Positions 1-6,230 of a DNA stretch of 7,369 bases are shown one piece after another. Each line of letters opens with the position of its first letter. Within the stretch, counting starts at the first letter, position 1. Origin of the DNA: Methanosarcinaceae archaeon (GTDB lineage: Archaea; Halobacteriota; Methanosarcinia; Methanosarcinales; Methanosarcinaceae). Where the stretch lies: the NCBI GenBank assembly GCA_030596385.1, contig JAUVKD010000037.1:1-7369 (forward strand), given 5' to 3'. Position numbers and translations under genes: made by a program. The notes beneath the pieces were generated by a model. It ran no database searches, was not told the DNA's origin, and was given only the letters and a program-made list of their open reading frames with translations.

Positions 1-1370
1 AGGTCGATCAGCGCCGGCATATCCTGGGGTACGAATGTTTTCACGTCTGTCTGAATTGGTACAAACGAATCTACATATAAGCCTGAAACGCACAAAATCG
101 CCGCAATACCAATTATTATAAAAGGGTGTTTGATTGTCAATTCGGATGTGTTTTCGAGCAAACGTTCAAGTTTATCAGGTTGTTTGCTTGTATTTTTATT
201 AATGGGTGTTGCAATTCCAGAAGATGTGGATGAAGTAATATTTCTGGATTTGAAGCTGGCAAACAGGTTTTTCCTGCTGAGCGTATCAAGACCATAGATC
301 AGTGCCACACCAACAAAAAGAGATGTGAGGAAACACATTATAATTCCTATAAGAAGTAGTTTTGCAAAATCCTGTATCATGGGAACTGAGGATGTAAAAA
401 GCGAGAAAAACCCAAGACCCGTGATGATCATTGCGGTAAGTACGGCCGGACCAGTGTGTTTGATCGTCTGTATTACAGCTTTAGCTTCATCATGTTCACG
501 CTCAAGTTCTTCTTCGATCCGGTTGTGGAACTGTATGGCATAATCAATACCAAGTCCGATAAGAATTGGAAAGGCAGACATGGACACCATACTGAGTGGT
601 ATTTTGAGGAATCCCATTGCACCGAATGTATACACGATCCCGAGTATTACGACCGGAAGTGGCATAAGTTTCCATCTTACGTGCAGGAATACAAAATTAA
701 GTACTATGAACATAAGAATAATTGCTATCAAAAGCAGTGGTGCCATGCTTGACTGCATTTCATGATCCATTGCAATCGAAAAGGCGGGGTCACCGGTTAC
801 TATGACATTATAATCAGGTGGGAATTTTGAGATTAGTGCTGCAATTTCGATTTCACGCAGAACTTCTTTCATTTGCGGGTCGGTTGCATCACCTGCCATC
901 TCTATGAAGATAATTGTGTGTGTGTCATCCGGCAGGATCGTTTTAAAATCAGAAGAGTGGCTTGATACTATTGCATCAATTTCTTCCTTGCTATCAGGCA
1001 TTTCGTATCTGCCTGTTAACTGGTAATTGAAATTTTTTATAGCGGATACTGCGCTTGAAGTGTCAACAACGTGTTTTGTGTGCTTTGATTGTTGTTCCAG
1101 CCTGTCAATTGCCTGTAGAACCTCTGCGCTTTTGACATCTTCACCTTCCACTATTACGGCAATTGACTGGGTGAAAAATATCCTGAGATATAGGTGGTCA
1201 TAATCCTGGTATAATTTTGAAGTTTTCTCGACAAACGTCTCAGTTCCTGATTCCATCGTTATTTGCTGTGCACCTTGTCCTGCGACCGCGATGAGCAGGA
1301 TTGCTATAAGAATGACGGGCAACGTGTTGTTTTCTATGAAAATACCTAATTTCTCGAAGAAATTTTTAAT
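1..1370 (-). CDS. RND superfamily exporter (HAE3/MMPL type), N-terminal part, cut by window edge
   Basis: The continuous minus-strand frame runs 456 codons into the window edge without a stop. It looks like the first half plus of an RND-family integral membrane transporter, a family that exports hydrophobic or amphiphilic substrates using an ion gradient. From the presumed start the order is: membrane helix 1 (about residues 17-31), a large extracytoplasmic domain (about 37-205), a block of helices 2-6 (about 209-357), a polar Ser/Thr/Lys-rich cytoplasmic linker, helix 7 (about 417-433), and the start of the second extracytoplasmic domain (FVPQDMPALID). The family signature GIDYAIQFHNR at 274-284 is clear. 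The substrate cannot be told. The start is odd: the frame opens after a TAA near 1406 and contains no ATG, GTG or TTG before helix 1. An ATT at 1370-1368 lies 8 bases after AAGGGG and gives the N-terminus [M]KNFFEKLGIF, which fits the family. Family call is sure; start and substrate are not. Confidence 0.88.
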   Translation of the reverse strand, partial: MKNFFEKLGIFIENNTLPVILIAILLIAVAGQGAQQITMESGTETFVEKTSKLYQDYDHLYLRIFFTQSIAVIVEGEDVKSAEVLQAIDRLEQQSKHTKHVVDTSSAVSAIKNFNYQLTGRYEMPDSKEEIDAIVSSHSSDFKTILPDDTHTIIFIEMAGDATDPQMKEVLREIEIAALISKFPPDYNVIVTGDPAFSIAMDHEMQSSMAPLLLIAIILMFIVLNFVFLHVRWKLMPLPVVILGIVYTFGAMGFLKIPLSMVSMSAFPILIGLGIDYAIQFHNRIEEELEREHDEAKAVIQTIKHTGPAVLTAMIITGLGFFSLFTSSVPMIQDFAKLLLIGIIMCFLTSLFVGVALIYGLDTLSRKNLFASFKSRNITSSTSSGIATPINKNTSKQPDKLERLLENTSELTIKHPFIIIGIAAILCVSGLYVDSFVPIQTDVKTFVPQDMPALID

Positions 1371-1378
1371 ATTTATGT

Positions 1379-1409
1379 CCCCTTGTGAAAATTTATCGAA
1401 AATTTATAT
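1379..1409 (-). promoter_or_regulatory. Putative TATA box and ribosome-binding site of the RND gene
   Basis: Read on the minus strand, ATATAAAT (1409-1402) is a good archaeal TATA-like box and AAGGGG (1384-1379) a good SD-like motif 8 bases before the ATT at 1370. A start of transcription about 25 bases after the TATA box would fall near 1380, giving a very short leader, so the two motifs may not both be used as drawn. This is inference from motif and spacing only. Confidence 0.35.
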
Positions 1410-1481
1410 CAAAAACAGTATTAAATATACCCATCATAAATGAACGGATGACTTTATTCATACCTATTTGATAATGATTCC

Positions 1482-1520
1482 GGTCAAATATGACCACAGT
1501 CATAAATGGGATATGTCATA
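1482..1520. promoter_or_regulatory. Phased GTCA/TGAC half-site cluster, possible operator
   Basis: GTCA begins at 1483, TGAC at 1491, GTCA at 1499 and GTCA again at 1515, so all four lie on an exact 8-base grid with one place empty. This makes two overlapping inverted repeats, GGTCA-AATA-TGACC (1482-1495) and ATGAC-CACA-GTCAT (1490-1503), plus a direct GTCATA repeat (1499 and 1515). The cluster lies about 75-110 bases upstream of the RND gene's TATA-like box. A dimeric or multimeric regulator site for the exporter is the natural guess; no regulator gene is in the window. Confidence 0.35.
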
Positions 1521-1541
1521 CTTAAAGATTGTGGAGGTGCA

Positions 1542-1558
1542 GGTTTTGTGTTAAAACC
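1542..1558. repeat. Short perfect inverted repeat (6-bp stem, 5-base loop)
   Basis: GGTTTT and AAAACC flank GTGTT, forming a small hairpin in the gap between the RND promoter and argF. It is not followed by a clear oligo-T tract on either strand, so a terminator role is not supported; it may be chance in AT-rich sequence. Confidence 0.25.
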
Positions 1559-1619
1559 CATCTTCGTCACTATGAAATAAAATCGCCATCAATGGACCGC
1601 ACCATTTTTAAAATCTGTT

Positions 1620-1814
1620 CTACACCGTCTTGACCCCTATCAATTTCAAGTAATTGTCCATTCTCACATATTTACAATTGAATGCAGCCATACTGTTTTT
1701 TTGCGCATTCGTCATGGTCAGTGAAAATTTCCAGTTGTAATATTCTCTGCGTGCTCTGCGGTGAATAATTGTTCCATATTTACTGGAATAACAGGATTTT
1801 GGAACTGCGTCCAT
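1620..1814 (-). CDS. Doubtful small ORF or gene remnant downstream of argF
   Basis: The frame downstream of argF encodes up to 64 residues from the ATG at 1814, or 74 from a TTG at 1844. It has no good SD at either start; the GAGGT near the TTG abuts it directly. The C-terminal half (YYNWKFSLTMTNAQKNSMAAFN...) has a protein-like mix of residues and I cannot assign it. Its HRRARRE segment is produced by the CTCTGCG tandem element described at 1743-1765, which argues that the frame is at least partly repeat-derived rather than a native gene. It could be a 3' remnant of a longer gene. Included only because it fills an otherwise empty stretch. Confidence 0.15.
   Translation of the reverse strand: MDAVPKSCYSSKYGTIIHRRARREYYNWKFSLTMTNAQKNSMAAFNCKYVRMDNYLKLIGVKTV
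1743..1765. repeat. CTCTGCG tandem element (dispersed-repeat type)
   Basis: Two CTCTGCG copies (1745-1751 and 1754-1760) are spaced by 9 bases and followed by GTGAA. On the other strand this reads TTCACCGCAGAGCACGCAGA followed by GAA. It closely resembles a short sequence, with CTCTGCG units and a GTGAA end, that recurs between genes in many bacterial and archaeal genomes. The repeat and its period are seen directly; membership of a dispersed family is from memory and unchecked. Only one copy is in this window. Confidence 0.5.
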
Positions 1815-1847
1815 CCCATACAAATAAAATGAAATCGACAGCAAACC

Positions 1848-2753
1848 TCACGCCATTAACTCAAGCAGAAGTGCTTTCTGTGCATGCATCCGGTTCTCGG
1901 CTTGCTCGAAAACCACAGAATGCGGACCATCCAGTACTTCCGCCGTAATCTCCTCGCCCCTGTGTGCAGGCAGGCAGTGCATCACGATCGCATCATGCTT
2001 TGCAAGACCCACAAGTCCAGAATTGATCTGGTATTTTGCCAGGTCACGCATGCGCTTCTCACGTTCATTCTCATCGCCCATTGATATCCACACATCCGTA
2101 TACAGAACATCAGCATCCTTTGCAGCCTTTGCCGGATCATTGGTTATTGTGACATTGCCACCCGTATTTCTTGCCTGCGCTACAATATCCTCATCAGGTT
2201 CATACCCTTTCGGGCATGCCACTGTGATATCCATGCCAACTATTGCACATCCGAGTATTGCGGAATTGCAAACATTTTTCCCATCCCCGATCCATGCATA
2301 TTTCAACCCGGTGAGCCGATTCTTGTACTCCTGTATCGTAAGCAGGTCTGCAAGGATCTGGCATGGGTGCTCCTTATCGGACAGTGCATTGATCACAGGA
2401 ACAGTTGCATATTCCGCAAGTTGCAAAATCGTATCATGGCTGTTCACCCTTGCAGTGATACCGTGTACATATCCTGAAAGCACGCGCGCTGTATCTGCCA
2501 CAGTCTCACCACGTCCGATCTGGATATCCCTGTAATTGAGGTAAAGCGAATGACCACCAAGGTCAGCCATACCGACTTCAAAAGATACCCGCGTGCGGGT
2601 AGATGATTTTTCAAATATCATTGCAAGGCTCTTATTCTTCAGAAGATCCGTAACCTTCCCACGAAGGCGCTTTTCCTTCAGGTCCTCTGCCATATTGAGT
2701 ATATCAAGTATCTCCTCATTGGAGAGATCAGCTATTGATATCAGATGTTTCAT
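1848..2753 (-). CDS. argF: Ornithine carbamoyltransferase
   Basis: This cytoplasmic enzyme transfers the carbamoyl group of carbamoyl phosphate to ornithine, giving citrulline for arginine synthesis. The 301-residue protein has normal family length. The carbamoyl-phosphate loop STRTR is at 51-55, HPCQ at 129-132, the ornithine-side region [10 protein letters not shown] at 219-228 with SMG, and the active-site [10 protein letters not shown] at 259-268, so it looks catalytically complete and is an OTC rather than an aspartate transcarbamylase. I chose the ATG at 2753 because GAGTTGA (2765-2759) lies 5 bases before it; a TTG at 2762 would add three residues but overlaps that motif. It lies 77 bases after purD on the same strand and may be cotranscribed, though the AT-rich tract between them could be its own promoter. 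Confidence 0.96.
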   Translation of the reverse strand: MKHLISIADLSNEEILDILNMAEDLKEKRLRGKVTDLLKNKSLAMIFEKSSTRTRVSFEVGMADLGGHSLYLNYRDIQIGRGETVADTARVLSGYVHGITARVNSHDTILQLAEYATVPVINALSDKEHPCQILADLLTIQEYKNRLTGLKYAWIGDGKNVCNSAILGCAIVGMDITVACPKGYEPDEDIVAQARNTGGNVTITNDPAKAAKDADVLYTDVWISMGDENEREKRMRDLAKYQINSGLVGLAKHDAIVMHCLPAHRGEEITAEVLDGPHSVVFEQAENRMHAQKALLLELMA

Positions 2754-2784
2754 ATTAATCAACTCAAATTGTTGCTATAATTTT

Positions 2785-2813
2785 TAAATTAAATTAAATT
2801 AAATATAAAATAA
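2785..2813 (-). promoter_or_regulatory. AT-rich tract with TATA-like element upstream of argF
   Basis: On the plus strand, AAATT is repeated in tandem from 2786 to 2804 and runs into AATATAAAATAA. Read on the minus strand this is TTTTATATTTAA followed by TTTAA repeats, 32-60 bases before the argF ATG. It would suit an archaeal TATA box, but low complexity makes the exact box uncertain. Confidence 0.35.
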
Positions 2814-2830
2814 TATCAGTGTAAACCAGA

Positions 2831-4135
2831 TCAATATCCACGAATCTCTTTCATGTGATCAATTCGCTTTTGGATCACTGCCGCAGTACCGATATCACGC
2901 CTTGAATACAGGTCACCTTCAATATTGTCCAGCGCATTCTGCGCAATCGTTTCCGCCTCAGCAATGGAATCTGCAATACCAACAACAGCCACCGCTCTTG
3001 AGCCAGTGGTGTAAACCTTCCCCTCTTTCTCATACACGCTTGAATAGAACAAAAGCGCATTTCCCATGTCGCCTGTGATCACTTCGCTGTCCTTTGTCGG
3101 ATCATCCGGATAACCGGCAGGAACCGCATACTTGCAGACCGTTGCCTTTTCACTGAATTTCACATCAATATCTGCCAGTGTGCCGTTTACAATCGCAGAA
3201 ATAACATCAACATAATCCGTTTCAAGAAGCGGTAACACATTCATAGCTTCAGGATCACCAAACCTGGCATTAAACTCAATCACTTTCGGTCCGTCCTTTG
3301 TGAGCATGAACTGTCCGTACAAGGTCCCTTTATACAGTACACCTGTTTCTTCATACAATGCCCTGACTGTGTCCTTCATTATCTGTTTTGCCTGTTCAAC
3401 ATCATCAAGTACAAGGAACGGTAAAAGTGCACCCGCATTGGTATAAGAGCCCATGCCACCGGTATTCGGACCAAGATCGCCCTCAAACGCACGCTTGTGG
3501 TCTTGTACAGTAGGTGCAAAAGCAAGCGACTTACCATCAACAAATGCCTGAAGTGTGAACTCTTCGCCCACAAGGTTCTCTTCGATGACCACGCTATCAC
3601 CCTCCAGAAGACTTCCAGCATACGCTTTGGCAGACTCAATATCAGGAAGCTGGTCACCCATGACCTTGACACCTTTACCGCCAGTCAGGCCCGCAGGCTT
3701 TACTGCCACATTTCCAAGTTTTTCGATAAACGCATCCATGTCATCTTTTTTTGTGAACACGCCAAAAACCGGGCATCCGCCAATGTCATATTTTTTCATA
3801 AAATTGCGGGCCCATGCCTTATCGAACTCGATCTGTGCAGCCGCTCTTTTGGGACTTACCGTATTTATGCCAGCATCTTCCAGAGCATCAGCAAGAGAAA
3901 CAGCAAGCGGGGCTTCGGGTCCTATCACTGCGATATCTATATTTTTGGACTTTGCATAATCCACCACTTTTTCAACATCTGTTTCACTTATAAGAAGATA
4001 ATCCCTGCATAGTTCTGCTATACCCGGGTTTTTCTTTGCCATTACTGCGAACATATTCGGATTTTGATTGCTTCTTGCAATCGTTTCGGCGATTACGTGC
4101 TCTCTTCCTCCGCCACCAACAACTAAAATATTCAT
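2831..4135 (-). CDS. purD: Phosphoribosylamine-glycine ligase (GAR synthetase)
   Basis: PurD catalyses the second step of de novo purine synthesis, joining glycine to 5-phosphoribosylamine with ATP to make glycinamide ribonucleotide. The 434-residue length is normal for the stand-alone enzyme. The N-terminal nucleotide-binding-like fold begins with GGGGREH at 7-13 and includes IGPEAPL at 71-77. The ATP-grasp domain shows [11 protein letters not shown] at 146-156, GEEFTLQAF at 190-198, [19 protein letters not shown] at 212-230 and FNARFGDPE at 288-296. The C-terminal domain is complete and ends with HMKEIRGY. No key motif is missing. The ATG at 4135 is well supported by GAGGT (4147-4143) 7 bases upstream. 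It follows pyrE by 233 bases on the same strand, enough for its own promoter, and argF follows it. Confidence 0.97.
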   Translation of the reverse strand: MNILVVGGGGREHVIAETIARSNQNPNMFAVMAKKNPGIAELCRDYLLISETDVEKVVDYAKSKNIDIAVIGPEAPLAVSLADALEDAGINTVSPKRAAAQIEFDKAWARNFMKKYDIGGCPVFGVFTKKDDMDAFIEKLGNVAVKPAGLTGGKGVKVMGDQLPDIESAKAYAGSLLEGDSVVIEENLVGEEFTLQAFVDGKSLAFAPTVQDHKRAFEGDLGPNTGGMGSYTNAGALLPFLVLDDVEQAKQIMKDTVRALYEETGVLYKGTLYGQFMLTKDGPKVIEFNARFGDPEAMNVLPLLETDYVDVISAIVNGTLADIDVKFSEKATVCKYAVPAGYPDDPTKDSEVITGDMGNALLFYSSVYEKEGKVYTTGSRAVAVVGIADSIAEAETIAQNALDNIEGDLYSRRDIGTAAVIQKRIDHMKEIRGY

Positions 4136-4165
4136 GTATTAAACCTCGTTAGAATAAAAAAAATC

Positions 4166-4372
4166 TTTTTATGGGGATTTCAAATGGAATTATGATCCAT
4201 GTTGGAATCCATATTATACATTGTTCTTTGCTAAATTTAAATTTAAATTAAAACATAGACTTAGACTCTGACTTAAAATTAAATGTACTAATCAGCCGTA
4301 GAAATGAAATAGAAATATCATTTAAATTCAACGTTGAAACATAAATATCTTTCGTTTTTAAAGGGATTTCAA
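4166..4372. repeat. Pair of imperfect 18-base direct repeats in the pyrE-purD gap
   Basis: TTTTTATGGGGATTTCAA at 4166-4183 and TTTTTAAAGGGATTTCAA at 4355-4372 match at 16 of 18 positions. The second covers the pyrE stop codon; the first lies 31-48 bases upstream of the purD ATG. Read on the minus strand each is TTGAAATCCC followed by an A-rich end that could pass for a weak TATA region. The whole range given is the span between the two copies. Confidence 0.4.
4232..4250 (-). promoter_or_regulatory. AT-rich TATA-like tract upstream of purD
   Basis: AAATTTAAATTT (4233-4244) is a perfect palindrome inside an A3T3 run about 100-115 bases upstream of the purD ATG. It may be the purD promoter, in which case the leader would be 70-90 bases, or merely AT-rich spacer. 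The nearby remainder of the 233-base gap holds the 12-base palindrome TTCAACGTTGAA (4327-4338) and no gene. Confidence 0.25.
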
Positions 4373-4917
4373 GTTCGATCCAAAACAACAAGATCACTTG
4401 CCTTTACAAGAGGGATCAGGTTTACACCGATAAAATCCAGCCTGTCCATTGCATTCTCTTCCCGGTCAACCACAGTTATCACCGTATCAACAACCCCTCC
4501 GGCATCACGCAATGCTAAAATGCCATCCAGTACTGACCCGCCGCTTGTTGTAACATCTTCCATTAATACCACACGTGCACCATCTTTCAAATCTCCAACA
4601 ATTCTCCCTCCCGTGCCGTAATCTTTTACCTCTTTTCGCACAAGTAAAAGTGGAAGTCCCGTCTCAAGCGAAACTGCCGTAGCAATCGGGACACCTCCAA
4701 GTGCAACACCGCCCACAACATCAAAACCGGCATCACATATATTATCAGCAGCCAGTTTTGCGATAATACGGAGTGTGCATGGATCGGTACTTGCTTTTTT
4801 GATATCGATATAGTACTTGCTTTTCTTGCCTGATGCAAGTTTAAAATCCCCGAACTTGACAGCACCGCAACTCCTGAGTGCTGTGATAAGTTCTTGCTTT
4901 GTATCATTTTCTACCAA
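4369..4917 (-). CDS. pyrE: Orotate phosphoribosyltransferase
   Basis: PyrE joins orotate to PRPP, giving orotidine 5'-monophosphate in the cytoplasm, the fifth step of UMP synthesis. The 182 residues match the short stand-alone archaeal enzyme. Seen: GDFKLASGKKSKYYIDIKKA at 23-42, the flexible catalytic loop RKEVKDYGTGG at 94-104, and the PRPP-binding signature VVLMEDVTTSGGS at 116-128. No OMP decarboxylase domain is fused. The start must be TTG at 4917: the frame is closed by TAA just upstream, no ATG or GTG lies before the conserved region, and GGTGGG ends 8 bases before the TTG. That ribosome-binding region is one unit of a 16-base tandem duplication. carS ends 54 bases upstream on the same strand, so cotranscription is likely. 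Confidence 0.96.
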   Translation of the reverse strand: MVENDTKQELITALRSCGAVKFGDFKLASGKKSKYYIDIKKASTDPCTLRIIAKLAADNICDAGFDVVGGVALGGVPIATAVSLETGLPLLLVRKEVKDYGTGGRIVGDLKDGARVVLMEDVTTSGGSVLDGILALRDAGGVVDTVITVVDREENAMDRLDFIGVNLIPLVKASDLVVLDRT

Positions 4918-4949
4918 TATTGTATCCCACCGTTATTGTATCTCACAGT
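4918..4949 (-). repeat. Two-copy 16-base tandem duplication at the pyrE ribosome-binding site
   Basis: On the minus strand, ACTGTGAGATACAATA is followed directly by ACGGTGGGATACAATA, 14 of 16 bases identical, and the pyrE TTG comes immediately after. The copy next to the start carries GGTGGG, which can pair with the 16S rRNA end; the other carries GTGAG. It occupies most of the carS-pyrE gap and may affect pyrE translation or be a protein-binding site. Confidence 0.6.
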
Positions 4950-4971
4950 AACATCATACATATTACTATAC

Positions 4972-5532
4972 TCACCAGGGTTCCTTTTTTACACCAATGA
5001 AATATCCTATGATATTTGTTACCAGATGCATTATCGGTGTAATTACCAGCACCGTTACTATTATCCAGGCCGAAAAATTGTCAGTGAACCACCCGGGAGA
5101 TGCAAGGTATGTGAATATCCATGCTCCTAAAACAAAGTCCAGCTGATCAATAACAGGTAATGGAGCACCGCGTTTTAAACCTAGCCTGCGTTTGAAAAAA
5201 CTCATGAACATATCACCGAAAAGTGAACCGCATGACATTGCGAGTATCACAGTAAAAGAGCCTGTAGTGCTCATACCAAATGCCGGCAGGGTCACACCGG
5301 AAACAGCAAATCCATTTGATACCAGCCTCATCTGTAAAAGACCGACCAACAGACCGCAGATTATTCCTACAAGAAGTCCACGATATGTTTTTCCATCACC
5401 CAATATCCTTCTTCCGTCACTCATCGTTCGTCCACCGTCGATGGGTTTACCGCCACCGAATACAGCTGCTAAAGGGTTTGGAACGTACGCTGGGATCATT
5501 ATCCAGATTGCAATGATTATAAGTTCAATCAT
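4972..5532 (-). CDS. carS: CDP-archaeol synthase (CTP:digeranylgeranylglyceryl-phosphate cytidylyltransferase)
   Basis: CarS activates 2,3-di-O-geranylgeranylglyceryl phosphate with CTP to make the CDP-activated archaeal lipid precursor, before polar head groups are added; it acts in the membrane. From the ATG at 5532 the protein has 186 residues and several hydrophobic segments (about 2-18, 51-68, 92-108, 132-144, 155-179). Conserved polar motifs are PNPLAAVFGGGKPIDGG at 18-34, DGRRILGDGKTYRG at 39-52, GSLFGDMFMSFFKRRLG at 102-118 and LPVIDQLDFVLG at 125-136. I prefer the ATG at 5532 because family members begin near here and a weak GGGCTGAT precedes it; an ATG at 5550 would add MYWADN without an SD. 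pyrE follows. Its presence marks the organism as archaeal. Confidence 0.93.
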   Translation of the reverse strand: MIELIIIAIWIMIPAYVPNPLAAVFGGGKPIDGGRTMSDGRRILGDGKTYRGLLVGIICGLLVGLLQMRLVSNGFAVSGVTLPAFGMSTTGSFTVILAMSCGSLFGDMFMSFFKRRLGLKRGAPLPVIDQLDFVLGAWIFTYLASPGWFTDNFSAWIIVTVLVITPIMHLVTNIIGYFIGVKKEPW

Positions 5533-5681
5533 GTTATCAGCCCAATACATTATTGGTTATATTATCTATATTGATTTGTCATTCCGGATTCATTGGACTC
5601 TTCTGACTAAACATGTTTAACCAAACGATGGAAATTTCAGGAATATATTATCGGTATTTCTACAGGTTATATGCTATAAAA

Positions 5682-5697
5682 GTACTTGATATAGTAC
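5682..5697. promoter_or_regulatory. Inverted repeat GTACT-N6-AGTAC upstream of carS
   Basis: GTACT (5682-5686) and AGTAC (5693-5697) flank TGATAT, about 150 bases upstream of the carS start in the 202-base gap before it. A related AGTACT palindrome is at 6132-6143. Possible operator; no direct proof. Candidate TATA-like stretches for carS lie nearer the gene (for example around 5564-5572) but none stands out. Confidence 0.25.
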
Positions 5698-5730
5698 ATT
5701 TTATTAAACGTGATTTGTTATGGAAATTTG

Positions 5731-5737
5731 AAAAAAA
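5731..5737 (-). terminator. Oligo-T tract after the small membrane protein gene
   Basis: The minus strand has seven consecutive T residues beginning 15 bases after the stop codon of the 108-residue protein gene. Archaeal transcription commonly ends in such tracts without a hairpin, so this is a reasonable intrinsic terminator separating that gene from carS. Confidence 0.4.
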
Positions 5738-5752
5738 TGGTGATAGGCGCAT

Positions 5753-6079
5753 TTATCGATACTGCCTGCGATTGACCTGTTCTGTAGTTTCATCTAACTT
5801 GCTGATAACCGTATTCATTCTCTTGGCTGTATTTTCTTCAACGCTCTGAATGTTGATCCGCAGCGAGCGTTCCTTTGTATCGATCATTTCATCGATCTTA
5901 CGAAGTCTCATATCTACTGATAAGATCATAGCAGCCAGTGCTCCGATCATGACCATTGCTGATAATATGATAAGTGAGTTCGCAGGACTGTACTTAAACC
6001 TGCCAAGCCATTCGTATGTTAGCACAAATGACGATACAACCATTACAACAGAAAAAATTATATCACGCGTTTCCATCAT
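5753..6079 (-). CDS. Small two-helix membrane protein with coiled-coil tail, function unknown
   Basis: I do not recognise this 108-residue protein. It has two clear hydrophobic segments (about residues 7-25 and 34-55) joined by a short loop, then a highly charged tail (56-108, SVDMRLRKIDEMIDTKERSL onwards) with heptad-like spacing of hydrophobic residues, which suggests a coiled coil. With both helices crossing the membrane, the tail and the short N-terminus would be on the same side, probably cytoplasmic. The start is either of two adjacent ATGs (6079 or 6076) after AGAGGGT; spacing from GAGG is 4 or 7 bases. It is flanked by about 200 bases before carS and more than 500 after pcm, so it is probably its own transcription unit. 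The good SD, plausible terminator and coherent architecture support a real gene. Confidence 0.75.
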   Translation of the reverse strand: MMETRDIIFSVVMVVSSFVLTYEWLGRFKYSPANSLIILSAMVMIGALAAMILSVDMRLRKIDEMIDTKERSLRINIQSVEENTAKRMNTVISKLDETTEQVNRRQYR

Positions 6080-6131
6080 TTACCCTCTTACATGCCTTTG
6101 GACGATATTCATACTTTTCTTACCATTAAGT

Positions 6132-6143
6132 AATAGTACTATT
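6132..6143. promoter_or_regulatory. Perfect 12-base palindrome upstream of the small membrane protein gene
   Basis: AATAGTACTATT is its own reverse complement and lies 53-64 bases upstream of the ATG at 6079. It shares the ATAGTAC core with the inverted repeat upstream of carS, so both could be read by one regulator, or both could be chance in AT-rich DNA. TTAAAATAGT on the minus strand here could also act as a weak TATA element. Confidence 0.3.
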
Positions 6144-6201
6144 TTAACATAGTGTTAAGTATCTACATACGTTAGCTAAGTTCATTTCTTATTTTTGGTT
6201 G

Positions 6202-6209
6202 TATATAAT
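6202..6209 (+). promoter_or_regulatory. TATA-like box facing the candidate RNA
   Basis: TATATAAT on the plus strand is a good archaeal TATA box. A start about 25 bases downstream would fall near 6231, just before the base-paired region at 6241-6464. The sequence is nearly symmetric, so it could equally serve the small membrane protein gene on the minus strand with a leader of roughly 100 bases. Confidence 0.35.
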
Positions 6210-6230
6210 CTATAAGATTATGTAGTCCGT

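Noticed and set aside
456..752. 98-residue plus-strand ORF rich in Tyr, His and Cys
   Set aside because: It is the complement of the RND helices 2-5 and signature; the minus-strand frame is clearly the coding one.
2023..2535. 170-residue plus-strand ORF opposite argF
   Set aside because: It lies wholly antisense to a clear ornithine carbamoyltransferase, has no SD of note, and its composition is that of a reverse-strand shadow.
3497..4012. Two long plus-strand ORFs (3497-4012 and 3555-3959) opposite purD
   Set aside because: Both are antisense to intact purD motifs and are explained by its codon use.
5192..5620. 142-residue plus-strand ORF opposite carS
   Set aside because: Antisense to the conserved CarS motifs; no ribosome-binding site.
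5613..5849. 78-residue plus-strand ORF starting in the carS upstream gap
   Set aside because: No SD before its ATG, and its second half is antisense to the small membrane protein gene.
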